64,000 nucleotides of DNA from Sipunculus nudus (taxonomy: Eukaryota; Annelida; Sipuncula; Golfingiida; Sipunculidae), in the NCBI GenBank assembly GCA_026874595.1, contig CM049313.1, positions 10,413,508 to 10,477,507 of the forward strand, in the 5' to 3' direction. The position numbers were made by a program, and so were the translations under genes. Below the pieces are notes generated by a model, which searched no databases, was not told where the DNA came from, and saw nothing but the letters and a program-made list of their open reading frames with translations. The first letter of the stretch is position 1. Each line of letters opens with the position of its first letter. Below are positions 11,045 to 24,000 of the stretch, one piece after another.

Positions 11045-14000
11045 TAGCCTGATTTGTACATGTTCACTGTAGCTAGCGTAGAACTGGTGAGTATGAGTAT
11101 AAAAACTGTACAATATACAGGTAACACTCTTACTATATTCCATCTGTTTATATTACATATAGGACCAGTCTAACAGCTCAACATTATAAATTATAAACTA
11201 TCTAAAGGAAAATTTTGTTCTAATATTAAACTGCCCAGGTTAGATATAAAAATTTGCTTATATGGACAGATGGAAAGTAGTAAGATGTGTCTCTCTTATT
11301 TGCAGTACACTATAAAACATATTTATTATAAATTATTATGATCTTTCATGTTTTACTCAGGCTCCTGCCTAAAGCTTATCTGAGACATTACAGGTAAATT
11401 ATGCATCATGAGTGCTGTACTCTTAATGTATTTGTTGCATGGGAAACTAACCAACCAAGTTAAGGGAGAAGTTACAAACTTCGGAATGAATGGAGAAATA
11501 ACTCAACTGTTTTCAAACTTTGTTTCTAATGTATACTGTAGAACCCCTTTTTATGGCCGCATGTCTATCAATAGCCACACCCTGAGGTATGTCTAATATA
11601 TCACTGATGGGAAAGGTTCACATGTGACGTTGTGGATCCATTTAACTTAATGTGTTTAACTTGTTCTAAAAATTCAAACCTGCTTGTCAAGCATGACTGA
11701 TGACCCAGGTTGTCATGTTGTATTCCTCACCCTTTTACCTGATCAAGTTCACTGTTTGTGCATGTCAATATTTTAACATTACCTACAGAATTTTATCCAT
11801 TAAATTCACTATAAGATTAAGTGTTCATTATTTCACACTTGAAGACCATTTTATTCCAAAAATACGATAGATGGAATGTTACATATGGTACTCTGGCGAG
11901 ATCAGCCACTGAATAATATGCTGTAGTTACTGGAAGATGGTGCTGCAATGGACACTTCATTAAATAATGATGAATTTTATTGAAATTTTCATTCATTATA
12001 TATATAGTATTTTAATATTTTAAAACTTTTCAATAGTATGCTATTTTAAGCAACCAGCAATAGCAAGCTACTTTTTAGTGCACTAATAATATTAAACTAA
12101 ATGATAAACTCTCAAACACCTTTTTTTCCTCTGCCATATGTCATTCTTAATGGAAAATGATATGTAAATTTTTTATTGAATCAACATTTAAAGTTTCAGT
12201 TGTAAGGTAGATAGGAACATGATAGAGAGGGAAAAAACAATTTTGAGATAATGTCATGAGGTTTATTATAAGTTTTCTTCCTAGCGATGCTACCTTGAGG
12301 CAAGCCACAGGTTAACGAACAGTTGAGTATCTTTGTGAAGCCCTTGATGCATACCTGGATGTGTAAAATTTGAACCATGATATATATAAATGGGTTTCAT
12401 CATGTGAGCACATACTGTGTTATTGTCACATATTTTGAAATTTGTACATAGACCTTCATTTAAATTCTGTTTAGAATTTGATGTTATTTAATGTGCTTAG
12501 AACCAACCAGCAGCATAAATTGTCATCCTGTTATCAGTGGCTACAAACAAAAGCAAGTTTTTGTGCAAGTAAAACATATTAAGATGTTGCAAACTTGCCA
12601 TAATTTTGCTGTAAATGTGAATTGTCTAATACCCCTATATCTAAAATCAATCCAGAAGTGGTTTATATTCATATAAAACCCCATTAAGTATACATTATTT
12701 TAAAACCTGATACAGTGATCTTTCTGATATGCTATACATATTTTTGCTTTTTTTTTCGTTGGTTTTCTCATGATTTTGTATCATTAAATATTGATTAAAA
12801 AGTTAAAATTTCAGAAAAAAGTTTTTGAAATATTGTCATGTAATAAAATCTTACTCTATTAAAAACCGGATTATTGTTACTGGGGGCTTAAAATAGTGTA
12901 CCTTTTAAAAATTTAATTTTTTTTAAATGTTACAAAATCATGTGAAAATGAATAAAAAATTTAAAAATATGTATACCGTCAGAATGATCACGGTACCAGG
13001 TTTAAAATAGTGTACACTTTATGGGGTCTTATATAAATTTAAAGCACTTTTTAACTGAATTTAGATATTGGGATTTCAGAGAATAATGATACCTTAACAT
13101 CTATTCAAATCTTGGTGCTAGTACACAACAAATGCACACTGATGATATCTATTTTTACTTTTTCAGTCCCAAGGTAGTTTTGTTGTGACACAAAAGCCCA
13201 GGATAACCTTCAGAAGATGAAAAGAACACAGAAACCAAGAATAACTTAAATGATTGATGAATTGACACTAGATCTTTAAATAGATCCCGTGTTGAACTAC
13301 GTAGAGACATCTAGTGGTTAAAATCACAACTACAAGTTAATTTGTGGGTCACTGGCTGTACCAGAAAAGTAGATATTTTCCGGATTCAAAACTGGTTTAA
13401 TATTCTTAAATGAGGCCAAAATTAAACATCAGTTTGCTCCCAGTTTGTTCCTATGACATTGGCCTTTATGTTTTGACCTAGAAATTAACCTAGAAATTCA
13501 TTACTCTTTGATTTGTTTCACATGCATGGTGCCAGCTAAATATGGTTCTTACTGATGCAAACATTGACATTTGATAATAAAGATAAATTGAGGTCATGAC
13601 TCATCTAAGAAGAAACTAGGATCAGATGTATTGGGAAAAAATTATGTAAGAAAAAACATTTGACTGGACTGACTGATGAGGAATTTGTGATAAGGAAAAC
13701 CTGATGACAAAGCTATAGTACGTAGAACCACTGATTAAGGCAGTATTCTCAGGAAATATTGATTAAAAAATGTATTAAAAATACACCTGAAAACTCCCCT
13801 GCTCCTTCAATACAAATATGTGGGTCTTCAAGGTCTTGCAGCATCAGAAATTCACTTCATTCACATTGTTATGCTTTGCAGGTCTGTCGCAAATAGGATT
13901 TCATCACAATAATTACAAAACACTTTGATGTCACTTCATGTCACCAGCAATTGAGTACCAGTATATGGATTTTGCATCACAACTGTATGACTGCAGCTTT

Positions 14001-15675
14001 GTACAGGATTTGTGAAAGCACTGTGAATATATAGTATACATACCAATTTGTATATACAATTTTTCTCTGGACATTTGTTTTATGTGCCAAATCAAATGTT
14101 TTCCTTGTTCATATATAATAAATCTTTTGTTCATGACAGTTACCTGTTGTCTTGTTTTGTGACCATAATTATGGTATGCATAGGGAAAAATTGAGGACAT
14201 CAGCAGTGAGTACACAAGCCTGTAGGCATTCATATTTGACTGATATGACATCTGTTACAACTCTCAGTAAGCCAATGTTAACGGCACTGTAATGGTCATC
14301 CATCGTGTTACACCAGTAGCATTGTAATTATATAAACAGGTGGCAACCTTAACATTTGAATAAGAGAACATAAGGGATTCCCATGACCCCAAGCAACCAT
14401 TTATGTGAATGGTCTTGAGAAATCTGTCACAGACCCGGTTCTGACACATCCCACATACTGCGGTTGGCTTCATATTTGTAGGGTTGAAATTTTGCAGTTT
14501 TCACCTTTTCATTATTTCGCAAAGGTTCCATTTTGGTGATCTCACAAAACAAGACCTATGCACTAAGTATAAATATTATGTGAATTAATTTTTATCAAAC
14601 ATTATGTGCAGAAAATCATATTAACAAAAAATGTTCATTAGTAGCAGATAATATGAAAGATCTGATAACATTTAAAATTTCAATCTTTGATCATTCATGT
14701 TCTATTTTGATTCATAATGTCAACCTTTTACCTTTCAACTTTGCCTTCAACAAAAGGATCTCTTATTCAAAAAGGTTTTATTTTCATGATAATTCCCCTC
14801 CCAAGAATACCGTGAATTTGAAACCACCCTGGACAAAAAGGCAACGCAGTTTTTCGTTTGTTAAAGTTTAGAGACTACACATGCAGCATATACATGTACA
14901 TAATTGGGGAATTAGTTTCTTGTTTATAAGAGACTAAGAATAAAACAAGGTTTTGGCCAATATTCCTATGAAGACTGTAAATGCCCAGTCATCATCAAGC
15001 ATTCTAATTTATATAAAAAGTAAGTCATCTTTTCCTGAAACTCTGCATTTAAACTGATGTATTATAATGTTAATCACTTCAGGTCACTGGATAACAAGAG
15101 AGCCATGGGTCAAGGCACTCAGCTGAATTTGCCTCTGACAGAAAAATATAAAATCCTAGTGCACAGAAAAAGAGGTTACATTTTTTGTTATATTGTTGCA
15201 CTTGGAAACGTAAATACTAATGCTACAGCCAACTGCCAATATTATTAATAAGTATGTCCTGATTGTATAATTTCAGTTCAGAATATATGTTGCTTGTGCT
15301 CCTACAATGATTGTACATGCAATAAAAGAGCATGTTTGCCCCTATACATAGAGAAATGCTCCAAAGCATGTTAAAAATACTATTTAATCTGCCTTATATA
15401 ACATTGTAAAAGAAATAACTTAATACATATATTACTGACACTGAAGTCCTGAATCTCAAGATATATTCATAATTGTTATATTTTCTTTATAAGTATTTAA
15501 ATGTCTTTAGTCAAAATAAGTGGGAAAGAAGTTATCTAGACTACATGACTATTATAGGCATGAGATGTAAGATCCTTGTAAATAACACATTTACTTATAG
15601 CCTAGAAGGACAAACCAGAGATAGTGGATCAACATTATACCAAACTAGAATACGGGAAGTCGACAAATGGCTACG
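11045..15675. other. Intergenic DNA and possible WDR93-like 3' UTR
   Basis: No conserved coding exon seen. A donor-like GTGAGT at 11093 and a pyrimidine-rich acceptor near 13160 (TTTTTACTTTTTCAG) could frame a 3' UTR intron. AATAAA matches occur near 12843 and 12950. One inverted copy of the dispersed CAGCTGAG-type terminus lies at 15093-15126. Confidence 0.45.
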
Positions 15676-16697
15676 TGTATCCGCCAAAATCAGAGTGGAA
15701 CGGGTGAAGTGAGGCATGGATTGAGTGGCAAGGGGAAATAGAGTGAGGTGTGTTGCATATTAGCAAAGATGTCTGCAGCCTAAATTTGTATGTAGGTTGC
15801 TGCATCTACCACAAATCAAGAAAGCTGTCCAAGTTGTATACATATGCAAAATTTTAGACAGAAAAGTCAAACCACTACATGTATATGAGTGATTTTATCC
15901 CACAGTAAACAAACAGAGAGACTTGTGCAAAAATGGTTGAAGGTGGCCCCTCCAGTTTTGTGTATGATAAAGAGCTATGTGAGATCTATACTCATGCAAA
16001 ATTTTGGCCCAATCGGTCAAACAGTTCCCGAGATGTGAGCTCGGATGTCTGCAGCGTAAACTAGAATGTAGGTGGTGCCACCTGTCATAAAATCAAGAAA
16101 GCTGTCAAAGATGTGTAAACCTGCAAAATTTTAGGCAGATAAGTCAAACCACTACAGAGATATGAGTGATTTTAGCCCATGGCAGACAAACAGACGGACG
16201 CTGTGCAAAAATGGTTGCAGGTGGCCCCTCCAGTTTTGTGTATGATAAAAGAGCTTTGTCAGATTTATACAGATGCAAAATTTTGGCCCAATCAGTCAAA
16301 CGGTTCCCGAGATATGAGCTTGGATATCTGCAGCGTAAACTAGAATGTAGGTGGCGCCACCTTCATAAAATCAAGAAAGCTGTCCAGGTGGCGCCACCAT
16401 TTTTTGTGTATGTTATGAAGCTATCCAAGGGCTACATTTTCAAAAATTTTTTTTCCTGATTGGTCGAACAGTTCCAGAGATATGTGGGTTTATGTGTGGA
16501 AACAGACGCACAAATGGACGCTGGGCAGAGAGGAAAGGTCAGAGGTCAAGGCCAATTGGTTAGGCACCAGTTCACGTGACCCGATAATTGGTGCAAGTTT
16601 AGAAAAAATCCGTCCAGAGGAGTTCTCAGTAAACTAACGCGGCGGTGGAACCCGGTCAAAAACAAAGTATCTGCAAAACTTTGTTTTGGCGGATACA
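15676..16697. mobile_element. Non-autonomous element with 14-bp terminal inverted repeats and internal 277-bp tandem units
   Basis: TGTATCCGCCAAAA at 15676-15689 is inverted perfectly as TTTTGGCGGATACA at 16684-16697. Between them are about 2.7 tandem units, with ATGTCTGCAGC-type anchors at 15769, 16045 and 16324 (periods 276 and 279). Units share GCAAAATTTTGGCCCAATC and GAGATATGAGC. The right end is also a hairpin (GTATCTGCAAAAC against GTTTTGGCGGATAC). No coding capacity. A solo right end recurs near 37980-38070. Confidence 0.75.
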
Positions 16698-16862
16698 ATA
16701 ACAAAAGTGTCTGCTTTAAGAGAAAACCATGATGATGCAACTTGGCAGTTCTCCCTTCAAAATTTATCTAAGGAGTTTCATTTAACAGTAAGACCAGTTT
16801 GGGGTTTGGTAGGGGAACTTAGGAACATAGAACTTAATGCCAAAATTCAGATTTGTAGGTCT

Positions 16863-17041
16863 AACAATTTCAAAACGTGTCCGTTAACGAACGGAGCGCA
16901 TGCAAAGGACCATCGTTAAAGCATAACTCTAATCAGCTGAGCTATAAATGTCCAACTGTTTCAAAATGTGTCCGTTAACAGACTGAGCGCATGCAAAGGA
17001 CCATCATTAAAGCATAACTCTAATCAGCTGAGCTATAAATG
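16863..17041 (-). repeat. Tandem pair of ~91-bp units with a tRNA-like A box
   Basis: Two units (16863-16953 and 16954-17041) are nearly identical, period 91. On the - strand each contains TAGCTCAGCTGATTAGAG (16944-16927 and 17035-17018), a good match to a tRNA 5' half. No clear B box follows, so it looks like a duplicated SINE-head or decayed tRNA-like sequence rather than a functional tRNA. Confidence 0.55.
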
Positions 17042-17333
17042 GACTGTCCCATTATCATCCTGTTGGCTGGGCTGTGACAGCCATGCTTTCCACTTGCTTT
17101 ATTAAGCTTCATCAAATATGTTCTTGATGAAAACATTTCAGTTTAGTGTTGGGAGATGTAATTTTTTCATACTAAGCATGCTCTCTTGACACACCCTGTA
17201 TATAAGGCAAAATAACCTATACCAATATAACCATGTGATTTCTAAAATGACAAGACACTGCTGTTCTTCTACAAACCACACACACTTGACTAAGTTTTAA
17301 ACTGAAAATAGAAACAACTTTGGTCTATACATT

Positions 17334-17339
17334 TTTATT
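17334..17339 (-). terminator. Candidate RBM8A polyadenylation signal
   Basis: AATAAA on the - strand, about 640 nt after the RBM8A stop. It is the first good match I noticed downstream; a transcript 3' end would decide it. Confidence 0.4.
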
Positions 17340-17978
17340 TCATATGTAAAATGTACACAAACATGAGTAGTACGCCAGTTATAAAGATGCTGACAAAACA
17401 AAACCAGGAAGTGAAGCCTTGTTCATTTTACAGCTCACAATGTTTTAACCAAAAATATCTCTTTAATGGCTCATTCAATCCCCCATAATTTAATTTTCCC
17501 CACGTTTTCTCTCTTAAAAAAACAAAGCTGAACCTACAGATGGGACCTGGTTTTTGCCCATTCCACAGAGGTACCTGTAAAACAGAGGCCAGATGAACTT
17601 AGAAGTCCACTTGCACGGTACCCCGTGAAATGTCCTTTAAAGGTGCTCATAATAGATAGGTACTGTATTACCTTTGTATGGTTAGTTCAATTTGATTTAA
17701 ATCTAGTGGCATATTTCTTGAGTGCCAACTTTCATATTATTTCTCATTGGTTTATATTGATGTTTCATCTCAGTATTAGCGGACTCCCAGGGTATTCCCC
17801 ATACAAATTATGCAACTTCTGCTGCTGATAAAGTTGCCTGCACCCGTTTATACTGATCAGCAATCAGAGCTTGTCTGTCAGCCCCAGTATGTTGTTATTA
17901 TTATATTCTTGACTAAAAGAGCGTCCAATGAATAGAAAGAAATGCTGCATTATCTGTAGCTGTTTCTAAAGAAAGCTA

Positions 17979-18009
17979 TCATCTTCTAGGACTCCTCCTC
18001 CCTCTGCGC
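17979..18009 (-). CDS. RBM8A: RBM8A coding exon 6 with stop
   Basis: A 31-nt coding end completing a split Arg codon and encoding RRGRRSPRR before TGA. It follows the acceptor TTCACCTTCCAG. The tail is shorter and less rich in RS dipeptides than in vertebrates. Confidence 0.9.
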
Positions 18010-21000
18010 CTGGAAGGTGAAAACAAAGAGATATACATGAAGACAGATGAAATGACATTTATTGCATTCAAAATTAAGAACTAACTAGATGTGTCGGAAC
18101 GACACAAATGCCCCGCCTGGGGCAAATTTGAAACATTTGTTAAATTTTGAAAATTTTTTTTAAGTTCAGGAGGTGTCATACGGTCAAATTAGGTCAACAA
18201 GGGCAAAATGCAAACTCGATCTGTTACGGGTCATTATCAAGCAACACACCAAAATTCAGGCCAGTATCTGCAGGCACTGTGAAAAAAGTCCATACATGTG
18301 CATTTTCCATAAAAATTTCTGGACTCAATCTGTAACTCTCATTATCTGCCCACACATAAAAAATCAGGGTGGTATCTGCAGGCATTGAGGAAAAAAAGTT
18401 GGTACATATGCATTTGTTATGAAAATTTCTATTTGTCATGAAACTTTCTATGTTCAGGAGCAGTCAAATGGTCAAAAGTAGGTCAACTGAGACAAAACAA
18501 GAACTTGATCTGTAACTGGTCATTATCTGCCCACACACCAAAAATCAGGCCAATATCTGCAGGTATTGCAAAAAAAGTCAGCACATGTGTATTTGTCATG
18601 AAAATTTATATTTTCCATGAAATTTTCTATGTTAAGGAGCCGTAAAACGGTCAAAAGTAGGTCAACTGGGACGAAACACGAACTCCATCTGTAACTGGTC
18701 ATTATCTGCCCACACAACAAAAACCAGGCCAATATCTGCAGGTATCGCAAAAAAAATTCAGTACATGTGTATTTGTCATGAAAATTTATATTTTATATGA
18801 AATTTTTTATGTTAAGGAGCTGTAAAACGGTCAAAAGTAGGTCAACTGGGACAAAACGCGAACTCCATCTGTAACTGGTCAATATCTACCCACACACCAA
18901 AAATCAGGCCAATATCTGCAAGCATTGCGAAAAAAAGTCCGTACATATGTATTTGTCATGAAAATTTATATTTTTCATGAAATTTTCTAAGTTAAGGAGC
19001 TGTAAAACGGTCAAAAGTAGGTCAACTGGGACGACACGCGAACTCGATCTGTAACTGGTCATTATCTGCCCACACACCAAAACTCAGGCCAATATCTGTA
19101 GGCATTGCGAAAAAAAGTCTGTACAACTGTTTTATTTCGGAATGACGGACATGGGTAAAACTATATGCCCCGGCCACTTTATGGCGGGGGCATAAAAACC
19201 CTTCATAAGCTAAATATAATAGAAGTTGTCAGATAACCTTTACATATATTTGATAAGACTTATGCACTTTTCATTTATTTTGTATTTAAATTCTAGATAT
19301 CTTTATACAACACTGATGCTGTTAATGACCAATGCAATCTGAAATATTACCATGAGATGGGGAAGGGCTGAAAACTGCTGGTTTCTGCAGAACCCATACC
19401 CTATCTTGAAACTGAAAATCCAGTGCACAAACAAGACCAGCAGTGAATTTATCCTCCACAAATATTTGGCTGAACGTTTTCACATTCACAAGTATACTGA
19501 TAAGGATAAGTATGAAACGTATTTCATTGAGAGAAGATAAATCTTACTGATTCAGATTCCTGGAATCACCTGCCTACAATCACTAGCTGTGCAAGTTGAT
19601 GTTTCTGATTCATAATGGTTTAACTTTTTTAGGCCTGCCAAAGGTAGATGACCGAAAAAAAAGTACTCAGGAAAAAAACAGGTAGGCTTCTTTGAAATAA
19701 AGAGTAAAAAAAGAAATGTTAGTGAAAATGCCCCATTTTTTATCACAGAATGAATATAGATGTGCTTGGCATACCTCAATTGTGTATATATAGCAATGCA
19801 TATTGTTCCCCCCCCTGTCAGAAACATACATGGCGCATATACCCGAGCATAAAGATTGAGGGCATTTTCCACATGTTGTGACATGCTGGACATTTGCACA
19901 CCAAATATTGAGAAATGTCCCATTCTTATTCTAACTGGACTGTTAAGGCAGGAGAGAAATAGAAAAAAAAAATGAATTCTTTCCCTGAAGATAAAGAGTG
20001 TGCCACAGAAAAAAAGTGAAAAAGAGTAATTAGCGTCATTTTAAAAAAATCCTCCAAAAAGAAGAGCAACTCTTTCAAGAAGAGTACTTTGGCAGTCCAG
20101 TTTTAGAACTGATCAGAATTTGTGCCTAATCAACTCATCTTACCTTTCTTTTTTGTGCACTGGACCACGGACAAAAGCCCAGTCAACATTTATCTTTTGC
20201 CCCAAGACGTCAGATCCGTTCAGGTTCTCCATGGCTGCCTGAGCTTCACTGAACGTTTCGTATTCCACTAACGCGTAGCCCTGGAGAAAAAATAAATGGT
20301 GCATAATACGACCCTCACATATTTTAAAACCTCTGACCTCATTAAATATGCATGAATTTTGATGAGAATGTAATTCTGGTAAGAAACTATTGATTAATAT
20401 TTATAATGAGTTTCATGAAAATTCATAAGATTTTTGGTAAGTCTGGTGAACTCTGACCTTATTAAATATGCATTGATTTTGCGGCTTCTTTTTGCTCATA
20501 ACCAAACTCAAGCGAGATAATCTATTGGTAACTAGTTATTATAGTGAGTTTCGAGAAAATCCATCGAACTAAGTTATCATGGCAACACTTAAAGTTAACC
20601 CATGGACGGACACTGGGTACACCATAATATGTCTCATCACAGACAGCCATATAACAACACAGAAAATGTGTTATCTCATTAATGACCTGAAAAGCAATAT
20701 CACATACCCCTGGTAACATCCTCAATTCAATGTTTAACAAATGAATCATGGAAACAATATACAAATGTACCTTTTGTTTTAAACCCTTACAACAACCACA
20801 ACATCAATATACAACATGGAAGGGACTGTTTTTGAAGACACAAAAACCAAATATATCTCCCCTCCCCATCCCCAAATTTGAGCAAAATTACCGGTATGCA
20901 CTACTTCAAAAGTTATGGTAATTCTTGAAATCATTTAATTTGATAAATTTACCTTGATAATCATGGTCATCAGTTTTCCAACTTTTTTGACAATTTGAGA

Positions 21001-24000
21001 AAAGAGTATACAGTGCTTCAAGGATTATCATGTTCCCAAGAAATCCTGGAAACAATAAATTTATTGTGATATTTTGTTGTGCTTTGTACTTGCGCTCAGT
21101 TTGGTGCTCATTCCTACCACCAGGAGGAACCATCCGTGCCACGAGCAGCAGACAGTGTCGCCTCCTGGTGGGACAACAGTCCACAGTTTGACTGTTTTTC
21201 AGGACCCCTGCACTTTCATCATGGCAAGCTTGGTACTTAATAACTTTTGCAAGAACTTTGTTAGTAACATACCTTGAGAAAACCAGTCCTACGGTCTAAG
21301 TTGAGATGAACATTCTTTATCTCTCCGTAGTCTGCAAATTTATCATGGACATCATCTTCTGTGGCTTCTTCGTGAACGTTTGTGATGAACAGGATCCAGC
21401 CCTCAACAGCTGTTAACAAATTTATATTCGTTCATTACATTTGCCACTACCAGCATTCATATTTACCTTCACCAAATGACTGCTGATCTGCATGACCCAT
21501 TTCCATACTACCAAGACTGTGGCTATGCTTTCTCAAACCTTGATTCAGCAACCAGCTCTTATGTTTATCTGATGAATAATAAACAAGGTACCAGGACCAA
21601 TCAAATAACCCAAGGACACTTCTCTACACGGAAATCTGGTGCCATGTTTAGATCAAACAGGAATGCTGGGAAGGCATCCAGAATCTAACCTGGTACAGGT
21701 GTTTTGTTCAGACAGTGTTTGAACAGTGTATTGTCTGTCTTTTGTGTTTTAGATTTAATCGGCAGGTTTGACTGCATCCCACACACTTGTAGTGTTGTTC
21801 ATTTTTCATGAAATAGACACCAGAGTGGCTCCCTGAATCAAGGTCTTTGAAAGAATAGCCACAGACTTGTGGTATGAAGATGGCATAACCTGTTACAATG
21901 TAAACTTACTAGTATATAAGAGTAGAACTCTAGATATGCAAGAAGGAAATAAAGACCTGTATGATTAATTTTGTTGAGGGAAATGCACTTTTGAAATGTT
22001 AAGTTTATGTCAATTCACAAAAAAATAGAAATATCTTTTGCATTTCTTGTAACTAAGAGAAACCAAATTCCATAAGTGTCCACTAAAGCCAAACAATAAG
22101 AAAACATTTTTTGGAAGGGGGGGGGGGCAAACCTTTAGTTATTCTTTTACAGTTTTTTTTGTTGGTGGTAACTACCTCCACTTTTAATACCAGCTTAACT
22201 ATGATTATACATCTGCAGAATTCATTGTGGTCTTGAGCTAGACCATGACAGGGCCATAGGACACCCTTTCTCTCATGTTTTGTCCTGGTTTTAACCAGGC
22301 ACAGTAAATACTACATCTGAGGGCCCAGGGTGTGAAATCATCCCAATTTGCTGGGTCATACTACTGAGGAACCCTTTTGTGAGTAAAAGTGGCTGTTCAG
22401 CATGGCCACTCCATTAAGCCAGCAGAAAAACAGAATATTTCTATCAAAATAAGTCTGATTCAAGTGAATTAGACAGCCATCCATTAAAATGGATGCAATA
22501 CTAACCCTATTGTGATACAGACTAATGAATATATATTTTTCTAAGATTTCAATAATAAATCACTAGAGATGTATTGTAATGAGTAATTTTCATTTATAAG
22601 GCTGAAGCTTTTCAGACTACAGCCAATTAGGCAGGTATCTCTTAGTGTACATTTTTCTTTCAAACATACAAATTCATTGGATCCTGAAATTCAATAAAAT
22701 CAATAAATCTACAAAGCACAAACTTACACCCGCATGAATAATTCTCATTTGACAGTAAATTTCTACTCATTTACTTTTCATTACCTCATACAATTTTCAT
22801 TATTTATTGTTAATATCTTATATGGTTATTGCCTGTTTTGCTCAGTATGGTGCTCTTTCCTACCACCAGGGGGAACCATCCGAGCCACGAGCAGCAGACA
22901 GTGTCGCCACCTGGTGGGACAACAGTCCACAGTTTGACTGTTTTTCAGGACCCCTGCACTTTCATCATGGCAAAACAAGAAAATTATGTGTAACATCAAA
23001 GGATGAAACATTTACAAATCTGGCACCACTTTTCTCTGACGGCAATGGCATATAATTTTTTTAATACAAAATCACTCTAGAATTGTTAATAAAAGAATGC
23101 AAAATGACTGAATTTTTTTCAAAACACACAACACCATTCTGTAACTTGACAAGCATCACTGACAAACAAGTGTGATATATCAGTAATTATATCACATAGA
23201 ATAAATTCTGTGAATTAAAAGAATAAACATAGAAATGATACAATAAATTCTGTGAATTGAAATAATAAACATAGTATAAATTCATCAGTGTATTATTTTC
23301 AAGTCTTCATTGCTTAATATTTACAAAGTTTTTTCACCTCATGAACTTCACATATTTCCACCTGTGGTTTTGAATTCAGATACACAGGAGATTGTTTAAT
23401 CCACAAACCATGCATTATGGATCTGAAATTTTCACCAGATGAAGAACAAAAATTTGACAAATGCCATGAAAGAGAGAGGAAAGTTGCACATCAGACACAC
23501 CATTCTTAAGGAGAATGTAGAAGCCTCCCTCACCGACACAGTACATTTTTTCCATGATTTCTATTTTGTGATACACTATGATTTGCTGCAATGATCATAC
23601 TCATTGGCAAGATATTGTAGCTTGCTATGGGTATGATAAAACCGAAAATGACATGAATCCCTACAACTTTCTGTGAATGACACAGTAAGGGGTCAACAAC
23701 AGGTGCAACTGTCTGTTACTACTCCACATATGTAATGACTATATTCTATAGTCTCCAATATCCAAACATACACCATCAATTCCTGCACATCATCCCAGTG
23801 CTATACCAACTCCACTGGTTGCCCATGAAACAGCACATTGAATACAAAATTCTTACCACTGTACAAAAATCCCTGCATGCAACAAATGCCCTGTGTTATC
23901 AGCAATGAATGTTAACTGTGTATCTACCTAAAAGAGAACTCAGATCAGTGGAAACTGGTTGTGCCCTGAGTGTCACACCAGCATGGTGATCGAATGTTCT

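Noticed and set aside
13660-13720. CTGATGAG followed by GAAAA, as in a hammerhead ribozyme
   Set aside because: No pairing for stem II, and the C-GAAA core is not in place.
16863-17041. Functional tRNA gene pair
   Set aside because: A-box-like sequence is present but there is no B box and no full cloverleaf.
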